The position numbers and the translations under genes were made by a program. This document shows positions 16,440 to 24,743 of a stretch of 64,000 nt of DNA, one piece after another. A model generated the notes under the pieces. That model worked only from the letters and a program-made list of their open reading frames with translations. It was not told where the DNA came from and did no database searches. The stretch comes from Bryobacteraceae bacterium (GTDB lineage: Bacteria > Acidobacteriota > Terriglobia > Bryobacterales > Bryobacteraceae), in assembly GCA_019748195.1 (NCBI GenBank), contig JAIEPW010000013.1:19786-83785 (forward strand), in the 5' to 3' direction. How positions within the stretch are numbered: position 1 is the first letter of the stretch; every line of letters begins with the position of its first letter.

Positions 16440-17270
16440 ATGCCGGTTTTTCTGCTTCTTTTCTTATTAGCGTCCGCGGCCGCCGCCCAATACTCCAAGG
16501 CGGTGGACGAGTGGAACCAGCCGGTGGAGCCTTTCAAAATCGCCGGCAACCTTTACTACGTCGGCGCCAGCGGCGTCTCCGCGTTTCTGGTTACCGATCC
16601 GAAAGGCCACATCCTCATCGACAGCGGTTTTCGCGAGACCGTGCCCCTGGTGATGGCGGCGATCCGCAAGCTCAACCTCAAGCCCGAGGACATCCGGTAC
16701 CTGCTGGCGAGCCATGCGCACAACGACCACGTGGGCGGGCTGGTGGAGATGCGCCGGCTGACTGGCGCGAAGATTCTTCTTTCGGCGGAGGATGCGCCGC
16801 AGTTCGAACGCGGCGGGCTGGACGATCCGCAGTTCGGCGACAGCTTGTCCTATGAAGGCGGCAAGGCGGATCGCCTCCTGAAAGACGGCGACGCCATCGA
16901 AGTGGGGAGCACCCGGCTCATCGCGCGGATCACGCCGGGACACACAAAGGGCTGCACCACCTGGACCGGCATACTCAAGGAAAACGGCAAACAGTACGAC
17001 TGGGTGTCCACCTGCAGCATGACCGCGCCGGACTACAAGCTGGTGAACAACCCCAAGTATCCGGACATCATCGCGGACTTCGAGAAAACGTTCCGCGTTC
17101 TCCGTTCCCTTCGCTGCGACATCTTCACCGCTTCTCACCCGAGCTTCTTCCGGATGGAGCAGAAGCGCGAGAAGGGCTCCTTCGTGGATCCGGAAGGTTT
17201 TCGCCGGTTGATCGAGCGATCCGAGGCGGAGATCCACCGTCAGGTGGAGGCGCAGAGAGCCAAGCGTTAA
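16440..17270 (+). CDS. Subclass B3 metallo-beta-lactamase
   Basis: A 276-residue periplasmic protein with a signal peptide ending AAAAQ. All six B3 zinc ligands are in place: His92, His94, Asp96 and His97 in SHAHNDHVGG, His168 in TPGHTKGCTTW, and His233 in TASHPSFF. The TPGHTxGCTTW stretch and the late His site are characteristic of B3 enzymes such as L1, FEZ-1 and BJP-1. The second position of the HAHxDH motif is Asn, where most B3 enzymes have an aromatic residue. The predicted reaction is hydrolysis of the beta-lactam ring; real substrates are untested. It starts 49 bp after the epoxide-hydrolase-like gene. Confidence 0.85.
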   Translation: MPVFLLLFLLASAAAAQYSKAVDEWNQPVEPFKIAGNLYYVGASGVSAFLVTDPKGHILIDSGFRETVPLVMAAIRKLNLKPEDIRYLLASHAHNDHVGGLVEMRRLTGAKILLSAEDAPQFERGGLDDPQFGDSLSYEGGKADRLLKDGDAIEVGSTRLIARITPGHTKGCTTWTGILKENGKQYDWVSTCSMTAPDYKLVNNPKYPDIIADFEKTFRVLRSLRCDIFTASHPSFFRMEQKREKGSFVDPEGFRRLIERSEAEIHRQVEAQRAKR

Positions 17271-17318
17271 CGTTCCATTCATTTGACGGGCTCGGGGTGC
17301 TGCGGCTACATTCGACCC

Positions 17319-18659
17319 ATGCGCCTTCTGCTGGTCCTATGGTTGCCCGCCGCATTGCTGGCGCAGCAACCGGCATATGAGACGCCGCCTCTGGATGCCA
17401 ACGACCCGGAGGGTTTGGTCAGTTCACCCAATCCCGCTATCCGGCATGCCTGGAAACGGAAGGTATTCTGGAAGGCGAACTACAACCCCTATGGACCGGA
17501 GCCTCCGATTCCGGCTTATACGCCGGCGGAACGCCAGCAGGCGATCGCCAGGTTGGACGCGCTTGCCGCCGCCCTCAAAGCTACTCCCACCGGGTCCGAG
17601 GCGGAAGGATTCTGGGTGAACGAAGCGCGCTTGTTGCGTGCTCAGCAGGTGCTCAGTGCTCCGTCCGGCGTGCCGCCGGCACGCCTTCCGCTGATCTATG
17701 AGACAGGCCTGTTTCCGTTCTACCACGAAGACATATTGAGCAACGGCCGCTGGCGGCTGTCGGTGAAGGGGGAAACGGAATCCGTTTACTACACATTCAA
17801 CCGGCTTCCGGGCGCGCTGAAGCAACCTGTGGTGGCGGAGGAGAGCCGGGGCCGGGATCGCGCGCCGGTGGAGTTCCACCTGCGCCCCCGGGTAACCGGC
17901 ACGTTGTCGGGACTGCCGGTTTACGACGGGACTGCGCTGCTGGTGCTGCGTCCGGGCCGCGACCCGTGGGTGGCCGTTCCTCTGGGCCGCGCGCTGAAGG
18001 CGGTCCTGCCGAATCATGAGAAGGACCGGCAGGCGGCCGAGTCCCGGCTCGCTTCCCTGAAGGCCAAGAACGAGGAAGTTCAGTCGGAGAAGTACGAAAC
18101 GGCGTTCCGTGAGAATTTCGAGAAAAGCTACGGGAACCTGCGGACGACGCGACCTTCCGGCTACGAGACGCGTCTTCGCTCCATGGAACGGGAACTTGCC
18201 TACAACCGGGAGCGTGCCGCGGCGGAGGCGAATCCCGGACGCGACGAGAAAGGCTTGTGGTATTGGAATCCGGTGGACGCCGCCGCTGAGGCGGCGCGCC
18301 GGCTGGCCGCGCTGACCGCGGAACAGGCTGCCCAGCCCTCCTGTCTGGCGCCCTTTTCAAATGCCGCGGAAAAACAGGGCCGCTATTACACTTACGGCAC
18401 GGTCCTGGCGGCGGGAACCTCGCCGGGCTGCCATGAGATCGTGATGACCAATTGGGATTACTTCGATTTCCAACTGCCGCGTTCCGCCGCGCAGATCCTC
18501 TGGATCAACGATTTCGGACGTTGCGCGAAGTTGGAAGGCGACCGGATCGTCTCGTTCACGGCGAAAGCCTACCGGGCGCCGCCGCAAGGCTGCTTCCGTC
18601 ATGCCCAAATGTGGCGGGAACTGGACTGGTCCAGGATTTCCGCGTTATTACATCCCTGA
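17319..18659 (+). CDS. Secreted protein of unknown function
   Basis: A 446-residue protein with a signal peptide (first 16 residues, MRLLLVLWLPAALLAQ). The start at 17319 is chosen because the signal begins there; a longer frame exists upstream. The mature protein is soluble, has a charged helical middle (residues 235-325, rich in Glu, Arg and Lys), and a C-terminal part with paired Trp/Tyr and several cysteines. No catalytic motif or known domain was recognised. It follows the beta-lactamase by 48 bp and is convergent with the prenyltransferase gene, 3 bp apart. Confidence 0.65.
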   Translation: MRLLLVLWLPAALLAQQPAYETPPLDANDPEGLVSSPNPAIRHAWKRKVFWKANYNPYGPEPPIPAYTPAERQQAIARLDALAAALKATPTGSEAEGFWVNEARLLRAQQVLSAPSGVPPARLPLIYETGLFPFYHEDILSNGRWRLSVKGETESVYYTFNRLPGALKQPVVAEESRGRDRAPVEFHLRPRVTGTLSGLPVYDGTALLVLRPGRDPWVAVPLGRALKAVLPNHEKDRQAAESRLASLKAKNEEVQSEKYETAFRENFEKSYGNLRTTRPSGYETRLRSMERELAYNRERAAAEANPGRDEKGLWYWNPVDAAAEAARRLAALTAEQAAQPSCLAPFSNAAEKQGRYYTYGTVLAAGTSPGCHEIVMTNWDYFDFQLPRSAAQILWINDFGRCAKLEGDRIVSFTAKAYRAPPQGCFRHAQMWRELDWSRISALLHP

Positions 18660-18662
18660 TTC

Positions 18663-19592
18663 TCAGCGGATCCAGAGCGCCGCGGCCAGCCCTGCGATCA
18701 GCAACAGCCCGAAGATCAGGTGCAGCCGCACCTGCGCGAACCACGCCCGGTTCAACGCGGCCGGATCGGTCTCCCGGAACACCAGACGCAACGGTGGAAC
18801 GGCCAGGGGAACACCAGCCAGCACGACAACGGCGGAAAGCGGCAGCCAGGCGGCCAGAACGCCGCCCAGAACCGCCTTGAACGCCACGGCCACCATCGCG
18901 GCCAGCGCCCAGCGAGCCGCGCCCCGCCCCAGCAGCGTGGCCAGCGTGCGCTTCCCGTGCTTGCGGTCCGCGTCGTAGTCGCGCAGGTCGTTGATATGCA
19001 TCACGGAGGCGGCCAGCATGCCGATCGCGATCGACAACGCCACTGCCCCCGCCGAAACGTGACCCGCCATCACGAAGTAACTGCCGCAAACCATCACGGG
19101 ACCCATGAAGATCAGAACCGTGACCACGCCCAGCCCGAGGTAGCCCAGGCGGACCGGGGGCCCCGCATAGAAATAGCCGGCGGCGATGCTCGGAATCCCG
19201 ATCGCCAGGATCACCGGGCCGGACAGGTAAGCCAGCGCGATTCCCGCGGTCATCCCGGCCCCGAAACAAGCCAGACCGCCGTTGCGAACCTGGCTGGAAG
19301 TCAGCAGCCCGAACCGCAGCACGGCGCTGGACGCCCGGGCATCGGACGTGGAGTGCGCCTTGTAGTTGTGGTGGACATTGATCAGGTTGGTTCCCGCCTG
19401 GATCAGCACGGAGGCCAGCCAGGCAAGGAGGGCTTTCGCCGGATCGAACCAGCCGTCATAAGCGGCCAGCGCCACACCGGACCATACGCCGATGGTCGAG
19501 ATGGCCAGGGATTGCACACGGCAAGCTTGCAGCCAGACGGCGATCGGATGGGATGGTGTGTTCGCGGCGGAGGAGGCCATGGGAATCACCAT
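18663..19592 (-). CDS. UbiA-family prenyltransferase, MenA-like
   Basis: The 309-residue protein has eight to nine membrane helices. The second aspartate-rich motif of the UbiA family is clear (NDLRDYDADRKHGKRTLA), and its KRTL ending matches MenA, which prenylates 1,4-dihydroxy-2-naphthoate in menaquinone synthesis. The first motif is degenerate: NVHHNYKAHSTSD stands where NDxxDxxxD is expected, so the usual first acidic residues are missing. It may therefore be a divergent MenA or a UbiA enzyme with another substrate. No other men gene is present in the window. Confidence 0.75.
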   Translation of the reverse strand: MVIPMASSAANTPSHPIAVWLQACRVQSLAISTIGVWSGVALAAYDGWFDPAKALLAWLASVLIQAGTNLINVHHNYKAHSTSDARASSAVLRFGLLTSSQVRNGGLACFGAGMTAGIALAYLSGPVILAIGIPSIAAGYFYAGPPVRLGYLGLGVVTVLIFMGPVMVCGSYFVMAGHVSAGAVALSIAIGMLAASVMHINDLRDYDADRKHGKRTLATLLGRGAARWALAAMVAVAFKAVLGGVLAAWLPLSAVVVLAGVPLAVPPLRLVFRETDPAALNRAWFAQVRLHLIFGLLLIAGLAAALWIR

Positions 19593-19644
19593 GGTTTCGC
19601 GGTCTTGCGGGCGGAGTCAACCGGGACGGATCACCCAGGGGCCT

Positions 19645-19672
19645 TTGACTCCGCGCTGCAGAGGCTTATAAT
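19645..19672 (+). promoter_or_regulatory. Strong sigma70-type promoter
   Basis: TTGACT (19645-19650) is followed after 16 bp by a perfect TATAAT (19667-19672). Transcription would begin near 19679, about 45 bp before the small membrane protein gene. This is the best promoter match seen in the window. Confidence 0.7.
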
Positions 19673-19724
19673 CACATCGGCATCATTTATACGAGCCGTT
19701 CCTGTGAGATTCGAAGGAGGGGAC

Positions 19725-19874
19725 ATGTTCGACAGTTTAGATGCCCAGATGGAAAAGACGGGCCTTGAGCCCTCGAAGCGGGACCGTGCGGTCCGCTGGG
19801 TGATTTACGTGGCGGCGGCGGTGATCGTCTTCGCCGGGATGTACTTCGGGCTGTCGTCGCTCGAAGGGAACTAA
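19725..19874 (+). CDS. Small single-pass membrane protein, unknown function
   Basis: A 49-residue protein. An acidic/basic N-terminal stretch of about 22 residues (MFDSLDAQMEKTGLEPSKRD) is followed by one membrane helix (about 24-45) and a short LEGN tail. A consensus ribosome binding site AGGAGG (19715-19720) lies 4 bp before the ATG, and a near-perfect promoter lies upstream, so expression is very likely and probably strong. No family was recognised. It is monocistronic. Confidence 0.75.
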   Translation: MFDSLDAQMEKTGLEPSKRDRAVRWVIYVAAAVIVFAGMYFGLSSLEGN

Positions 19875-19881
19875 GCAACCA

Positions 19882-20370
19882 TCAGTTGACCCTGGCGGCA
19901 GGGATCTTTACGCTGGCGATCTCCTGCATCACCATCCGGATCACTCTGGGGTATTCCGGGCGGGCGGGATTGTAGATCCGCAGCAGGCTGTTGAGGTCTC
20001 TGCCCCGGTAGGTGTCGGACTTGGCAAGGCTTCTGCCTACCTGGTGGATACTTTGCTCAATCGACGCAAACCGGTACCGGCAGTTGTCCCAGCCAAAAAC
20101 GTTGTTATTTTTGAAGTACTTACCGCCGCTAGACTCGACCATCGAAATGCTGGGCAGCAGCCGCCAGTCCAGCCCGTGAGTGTCGGCAACCTCAAGAAAC
20201 GTCTCGGACATCCGGCTGAGAGGGCAATCGTATTGCTCGAAATACTGTCTCAGTTTCAACAAACGGGGATCGGGGGGAAGCGGAACCTCGACGTCGGCCA
20301 CGGCGGTGACTTCAGCGGTTCCTACCAAACCCGAAAATACCAGCAAACCAGTGGAAAGCATCCTCCGCAT
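19882..20370 (-). CDS. Secreted glucosaminidase/lysozyme-fold muralytic enzyme
   Basis: A 162-residue protein with a signal peptide. The mature domain resembles the Bax/FlgJ-type glucosaminidase family of the lysozyme superfamily: a helix with the catalytic Glu in SMVESSGGKYFKNNNVFGWDN, followed by a helix with regular Arg/Asp pairs and the RIYNPARPEYPRVI segment. It is expected to cleave peptidoglycan in the periplasm. The ATG at 20370 is preceded by AGGAG about 12 bp upstream. It is small for a stand-alone enzyme of this group. Confidence 0.7.
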   Translation of the reverse strand: MRRMLSTGLLVFSGLVGTAEVTAVADVEVPLPPDPRLLKLRQYFEQYDCPLSRMSETFLEVADTHGLDWRLLPSISMVESSGGKYFKNNNVFGWDNCRYRFASIEQSIHQVGRSLAKSDTYRGRDLNSLLRIYNPARPEYPRVIRMVMQEIASVKIPAARVN

Positions 20371-20520
20371 CAGCTTTCAAGCTCCTATCTAATTGTTTTT
20401 ATTGGCTTTATGTGAAGACGGGAAGCCTGCCCTGTGTCCCGGAGAGTTTGGGTTCACAAGAACGGCTAGAATCACGCACTCCCGAATTATACCATCCTGG
20501 CAAGAGGGTGCCGGGCGGGG

Positions 20521-20554
20521 GTTGGCCGGCTTACTGTTTCGTAAGCCGGCCAAC
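20521..20554. terminator. Perfect 14-bp stem hairpin after the lipocalin-like gene
   Basis: GTTGGCCGGCTTAC (20521-20534) pairs perfectly with 20541-20554 around a 6-nt loop. It lies 16 bp beyond the stop of the minus-strand gene ending at 20570. No T-run follows on either strand, so it may act in 3'-end stabilisation or as a factor-dependent terminator rather than an intrinsic one. Confidence 0.5.
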
Positions 20555-20569
20555 GTCTGGAGGAGGCGA

Positions 20570-20944
20570 TTAGCTGGTTGCGCGCTTGGCCACGATTTCG
20601 CGGCTCTGATCCGCGCCCTCGCGCGTCACCTGCATCTTGAGCTCGTTGCCGCTGACTTTCCCTTTGTAGAGGATCTTCATTTGGTTGCCCTGAACTTCGC
20701 GGACCACGGCGAACGAGATGTCGTCCCCGGAGATTTTGCCGTCGGAGATCTCGGCGGGACCTCCGCGGGCGCCTTCCACGGTGCCGGTCAGCTTCTCGCC
20801 GTCGGCTTTCAGGTTGAAGGTGGTGGTTTGGGCCCCGCGAGGGCCTTCCATGGTCGCGGTCCACTTGCCGGTGACATCGGCTGCGAAGGCGCAGACGGCA
20901 GCCAGACTTAGGGCGACGACACGCAAAGATTTCGAAATGTTCAT
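20570..20944 (-). CDS. Small secreted beta-barrel protein, unknown function
   Basis: A 124-residue protein with a signal peptide (first 21 residues, ending CAFA) and a mature part of short alternating beta strands with G-K-W near the start (VTGKWTATMEGP), a pattern seen in lipocalin-like barrels. The ribosome binding site AAGGAG is 5 bp upstream of the ATG. The neighbouring genes give no clue to ligand or role. Confidence 0.7.
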   Translation of the reverse strand: MNISKSLRVVALSLAAVCAFAADVTGKWTATMEGPRGAQTTTFNLKADGEKLTGTVEGARGGPAEISDGKISGDDISFAVVREVQGNQMKILYKGKVSGNELKMQVTREGADQSREIVAKRATS

Positions 20945-21047
20945 GGTTCTCCTTGGATTGGTGGGAGCTTGCCCGATGAGAAAGGACGAGAAGCAACGCG
21001 AACAAGGTTACAGCGCCTGAGAGGCGCCACTCCCGGTCGCCCAGCGG

Positions 21048-23801
21048 CTATTTGCCGGCTTGCGAGGCGGGGACGGCTGCCATCAGGCGTTCCAGCGCGC
21101 GCTTCTGGTAGGGTTCGGCATCCGCCCTCGAGAGCACGGGAGCGGCGGCCTGGAGCAGCCGCCGGGCGGAATCGAAGTTACCCTGCCGGTAGGCGATCTC
21201 CGCGCGAGACAATTCCAGGTTGGCGTGCCAGTCCTTGGATCCGGCTAACTGCGCCACCGCGGCGACGTCGATTTCCTCCAGAACACGCGAGGCGTCCGCC
21301 AATTTCCCCTGTTGAATCCAGCAGTTGGCCAGTGTGTGGGCGACGCCGCCGGTAAGTCCCGCCCGCGGGCCGAACCCCTTTACCGAGGACTGGTAGGCGC
21401 GCAGCGCGTGGCCGGCGCCTTCGTCGATCCGGCCGGCGCGGCACATCGCCAGCGCCGCGTCAGACTCCGTGGCGATGGCGAAAAACGAGAGCGGGCCTTG
21501 TTTTCTGACGGCAAGCTGGTGGATCTTCAGGTCGTCGCGAATGGCTTCTTCCCACATGCCCTGGGCGCCTTCCGATTCGGCGCGGGTGGTGAGAACCTGC
21601 ATCGCGAGTTCGTGATCCTCGCCCAGCCGCTCCACATAATGCGGATAGATGGCCGTGGTCTCGGCAACCGCATCCTTGTGCTTGCCCTGGATCATGAACG
21701 CCTGGGCGAGGTTCAGGCGGACGCGCAGCACGTTGGGACTATCGGCTCCGTGAAGACGGGTGAAGTCGGAGATCAATTCCCGGAACAGATGCTCAGCGCG
21801 CGGGCCGTCGCCCATGCGGATGTGCGCGAACGCCATCCGCTGCTTCAGTGTGAGCTGGCCCATCTCGTCGAATCCGGGAATGGTTCTCGATCGCTCGTAG
21901 GCGGTCTGGAACTGGGCGGCCGCGAGTTTGGCGTCATTCGAGATCAACGCGATCATTCCGCGCGCGGAGGCGAGCCAGACAGGAAGCGCTTCGGGCGTGC
22001 GCCGCAGGCGCGGGATCTTGGCCTCTTCCTCTTTCAGGATTGCCTGGGCACGCGCCAGGGATCCTTCGGTGTAAGTTCGAGCCTCCATGGCGGCTTGCTG
22101 CAGCCGGACCACCAGGGCATCGGGCGCCAGATCACCGCCCGCTTTCCGGTACAGATCCGCGGCGCGCGTATACTCGACTCGCGCCGCCGTGTAGTCGGTC
22201 CGATTGTCGAACGCCTTGGCGATGGCATGGTGAAGGCGGGCAGCCACCTGCGGCTCATTGCGGAATTGCCGGTCGATATCGCCCGAAGCCAGCCGGATGG
22301 CGTCCACCAGGGACTCGCCGGACTTGCCGCTGAGAAACGGGTTGCCTCTACCGAGCAGATCGTCGGCGAGGAACCGGTTGACCGATTCGGCGATCTCCTG
22401 CTGGCGGTTGGCCCTGGTGCGTTCTTCGGCCGCGTTGCGGTAGAGGGCCAGCGCGGCGGCCAGCCCGGTCAGGAGCAGCAGCATGGCGGCGACGGCCCAG
22501 GGGCGGCGAGCCCGGGCGCGGGCGAGCTGCTGCTCGGCGATGCGAGCCCGCTCTGTAGCCGTTTCCACTTCGCCGCGCCGGGCGCGGCGCTGTTCGAGGC
22601 TATCGAGGCGGTCGGCGAGTGCGGCCACTGAGTTCAGGCGGCGCCGCGGATCGCCGCACGCGGCCTCGGCGATGTCCTCGCGAATCAGCGGGTCGGCCAC
22701 GTCGCTTTCCCATCCCGGCGATAAGGGCCGGCGAAAATCGCCGACCGCCAACTGGTACAGGACCACCCCCATGGCGTAGATGTCGGCCAAGGCGGTGGGC
22801 GATTGCCCGGCGAGCACCTCCGGGGCGACGTAAAGGGGCGTGCCGGTTACCGGACCTTCGCCCGTGGAGAAGCCCAAATTGGTGATTCCGAATTGATCCA
22901 GGCGTCCGGGTTCCAGAAGGCTTCCGCTGCCGAAGTCGGCCACGCGGACCTGCCAGCCGGCACCGGCGGGCGAGATGAGAATATTGGCGGGCTTAAGATC
23001 CTTGTGCAGGACTCCGATCGCATGCGCCGACGCGAGCGCCCGTGCCACGTCCGTCAGCACGCGGAGCCGCGTCTCGATCGGCACGGCGGACAGACCGCCC
23101 TGGGACTGCGCCCACTCGTTTAGGTCGACGCCGCTGTATTCGCTTTCGATGTAATAGGGATGCTGCTCAAAGTTCCATTCGAGTACCCGGACGAAAACGG
23201 GTCTCGCGCCGAGAGATTCCTGGAGGAAGCGGGCGATGGTCACTTCACGTTTCAAAGCCTGCAAGCGGAGTCCGTCGGCGGCGAATTTGAAGACCCGGCG
23301 GTCTCCGGTCTTGGCGTGTTCGGCCAGCCACACCTCGCTCGAGAGGGAGACATCCAGTTTCCTGGTGAGGCGCCACTGATCGCGGCCGGGGACGACGCCG
23401 CCGGGCTGGAAGCCCAGCTCCGGCATTGCCGGAGGGGAGACGCGTTTCGATTGAACGGGTGCTCCCAAACGGTAGCCGATGCGCGGAACGGTCAGGATGA
23501 CGGTCTGGTCTTCGTCGCCGATCGCCTTTCGCAGCTTGGACACCGCGGTAGCCAGGGAGCCGTCCACGACGTTGAGGCCTGGCCAAACCGCTTCCAGCAA
23601 TTCGTCCTTGGTCAGCACCTCGCCGGCGTGCAGCAGCAATTGCTGCAGGACGTCCAACGGCTTGGACTCGAGATCCGTAACCCGTCCTTCCACACGAAGT
23701 TGCCGGGTAGTTTCATCATATTCGCACTTGCCGAAGCGCCAGAGGCGGCCTTCGAGACGCTGGGGAGGGTCCTGCATAGCGTCGTTCCCGTTGCTGAGCA
23801 T
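21048..23801 (-). CDS. Winged-helix regulator fused to Ser/Thr kinase, membrane helix and TPR domain
   Basis: The 917-residue protein has four parts. Residues 20-115 form an OmpR/CadC-type winged helix (LTKDELLEAVW, TVPRIGYRL). Residues 142-405 form a protein kinase with a degenerate glycine loop, Lys172, HKDLKPAN (266-273, HKD instead of HRD), DFG 289-291 and APE 326-328. One membrane helix spans 435-454. The rest to 917 is TPR-like helices, expected in the periplasm. The DNA-binding and kinase domains are both cytoplasmic, as in ToxR/CadC-type membrane regulators. A ribosome binding site AAGGAG precedes the ATG by 8-9 bp. Its target genes are unknown. Confidence 0.88.
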   Translation of the reverse strand: MLSNGNDAMQDPPQRLEGRLWRFGKCEYDETTRQLRVEGRVTDLESKPLDVLQQLLLHAGEVLTKDELLEAVWPGLNVVDGSLATAVSKLRKAIGDEDQTVILTVPRIGYRLGAPVQSKRVSPPAMPELGFQPGGVVPGRDQWRLTRKLDVSLSSEVWLAEHAKTGDRRVFKFAADGLRLQALKREVTIARFLQESLGARPVFVRVLEWNFEQHPYYIESEYSGVDLNEWAQSQGGLSAVPIETRLRVLTDVARALASAHAIGVLHKDLKPANILISPAGAGWQVRVADFGSGSLLEPGRLDQFGITNLGFSTGEGPVTGTPLYVAPEVLAGQSPTALADIYAMGVVLYQLAVGDFRRPLSPGWESDVADPLIREDIAEAACGDPRRRLNSVAALADRLDSLEQRRARRGEVETATERARIAEQQLARARARRPWAVAAMLLLLTGLAAALALYRNAAEERTRANRQQEIAESVNRFLADDLLGRGNPFLSGKSGESLVDAIRLASGDIDRQFRNEPQVAARLHHAIAKAFDNRTDYTAARVEYTRAADLYRKAGGDLAPDALVVRLQQAAMEARTYTEGSLARAQAILKEEEAKIPRLRRTPEALPVWLASARGMIALISNDAKLAAAQFQTAYERSRTIPGFDEMGQLTLKQRMAFAHIRMGDGPRAEHLFRELISDFTRLHGADSPNVLRVRLNLAQAFMIQGKHKDAVAETTAIYPHYVERLGEDHELAMQVLTTRAESEGAQGMWEEAIRDDLKIHQLAVRKQGPLSFFAIATESDAALAMCRAGRIDEGAGHALRAYQSSVKGFGPRAGLTGGVAHTLANCWIQQGKLADASRVLEEIDVAAVAQLAGSKDWHANLELSRAEIAYRQGNFDSARRLLQAAAPVLSRADAEPYQKRALERLMAAVPASQAGK

Positions 23802-23944
23802 GGACTTAGCCTCCTTTAGAGTTCTTTAGACGTCCGTCAGGACTCCTCAACAAGCCCTATGTCACGCTCGTTCCGCGCGACGGAAGGGGCTTCCACATTT
23901 TACGCGTCGCGTGATGCAAGTGGTAGCCCGGCTGGAGGCCGCAA

Positions 23945-24742
23945 TTGAAACTGTTCCTGGCAGTCGCACTCGTTTCGTTGGGGTTGGGCGCCGCGGAATT
24001 CGATATCGAGGGCATCCGGCTCGGCATGCCCATCAAGGAAGCGATGACGCTGTTGCGGGCGCACAACCCCAACATGAGGCTTGCGCCGGACAGTATCCCG
24101 TACGCGGGACTGCCGTCGGCGCTGACGTACGGGATCAACGCCGTGGGTCAGGGGGAGGGTTTCTACTTCCTGGTGACCATGCCTCCGAATGAGGCGCTGA
24201 TCTCCAAGGTCACGTGGGTGGCCCATTTCGCCGAGGACGGAAAAGTGCCGCGCCAGGAAGCGGTGGTGGCGAACCTGGCGAGGAAATACGGTCCGATCTC
24301 CTGGGACACGGGTCCCGCCGCGCTCTCCATCGGAACGCGCGACATTTTCTGGATCGATAACGAGCAGGGTGCGCGTGTCAACGTTCGGCCGCCTCCGCGA
24401 TGCCTGGGGCAGAGCACGTTCTACATGAACTCACCCAAGCCGGGCACCAAGCGGTGGGATCCCGTAAGCGTGCGGCTGCCGCCGATGGCGGCCCGGCTGC
24501 GCATCGAGGAGGGGTTTGTGAACCGCACGGATCCGGTGGCGGAACAGTGCGCCGGATACACGATGGTTCACGCCCGCCTGTTCCCTTCTCGCGTACTCGG
24601 AGTCAGGGTTCCGAATCTGGTCGAGTACGTGGTGCTGCTGATGGCCAGCGGTCCGCTGGATCGCAAGACCACGCAGGCAACTCATCAGTACTGGCTGAAA
24701 ACGGCGAAATCGCCAGCGCCTTCCGTTCAGAAAGGAAAATAA
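23945..24742 (+). CDS. Secreted protein of unknown function
   Basis: A 265-residue protein with a signal peptide (first 16 residues, ending LGLGAA). The TTG start at 23945 is supported by GGAGG (23934-23938) 6 bp upstream, and no ATG lies near. The early segment FDIEGIRLGMPIKEAMTLL resembles small periplasmic repeats found in lipoprotein-like families. Three cysteines are scattered in the second half. It ends 1 bp before the NHL protein gene and is probably co-transcribed with it. Confidence 0.65.
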   Translation: MKLFLAVALVSLGLGAAEFDIEGIRLGMPIKEAMTLLRAHNPNMRLAPDSIPYAGLPSALTYGINAVGQGEGFYFLVTMPPNEALISKVTWVAHFAEDGKVPRQEAVVANLARKYGPISWDTGPAALSIGTRDIFWIDNEQGARVNVRPPPRCLGQSTFYMNSPKPGTKRWDPVSVRLPPMAARLRIEEGFVNRTDPVAEQCAGYTMVHARLFPSRVLGVRVPNLVEYVVLLMASGPLDRKTTQATHQYWLKTAKSPAPSVQKGK

Positions 24743-24743
24743 C

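Noticed and set aside
17285..17304. TPP riboswitch-like CTCGGGGTGC
   Set aside because: Only one short motif; no CTGAGA partner, and the downstream gene is not a thiamin gene.
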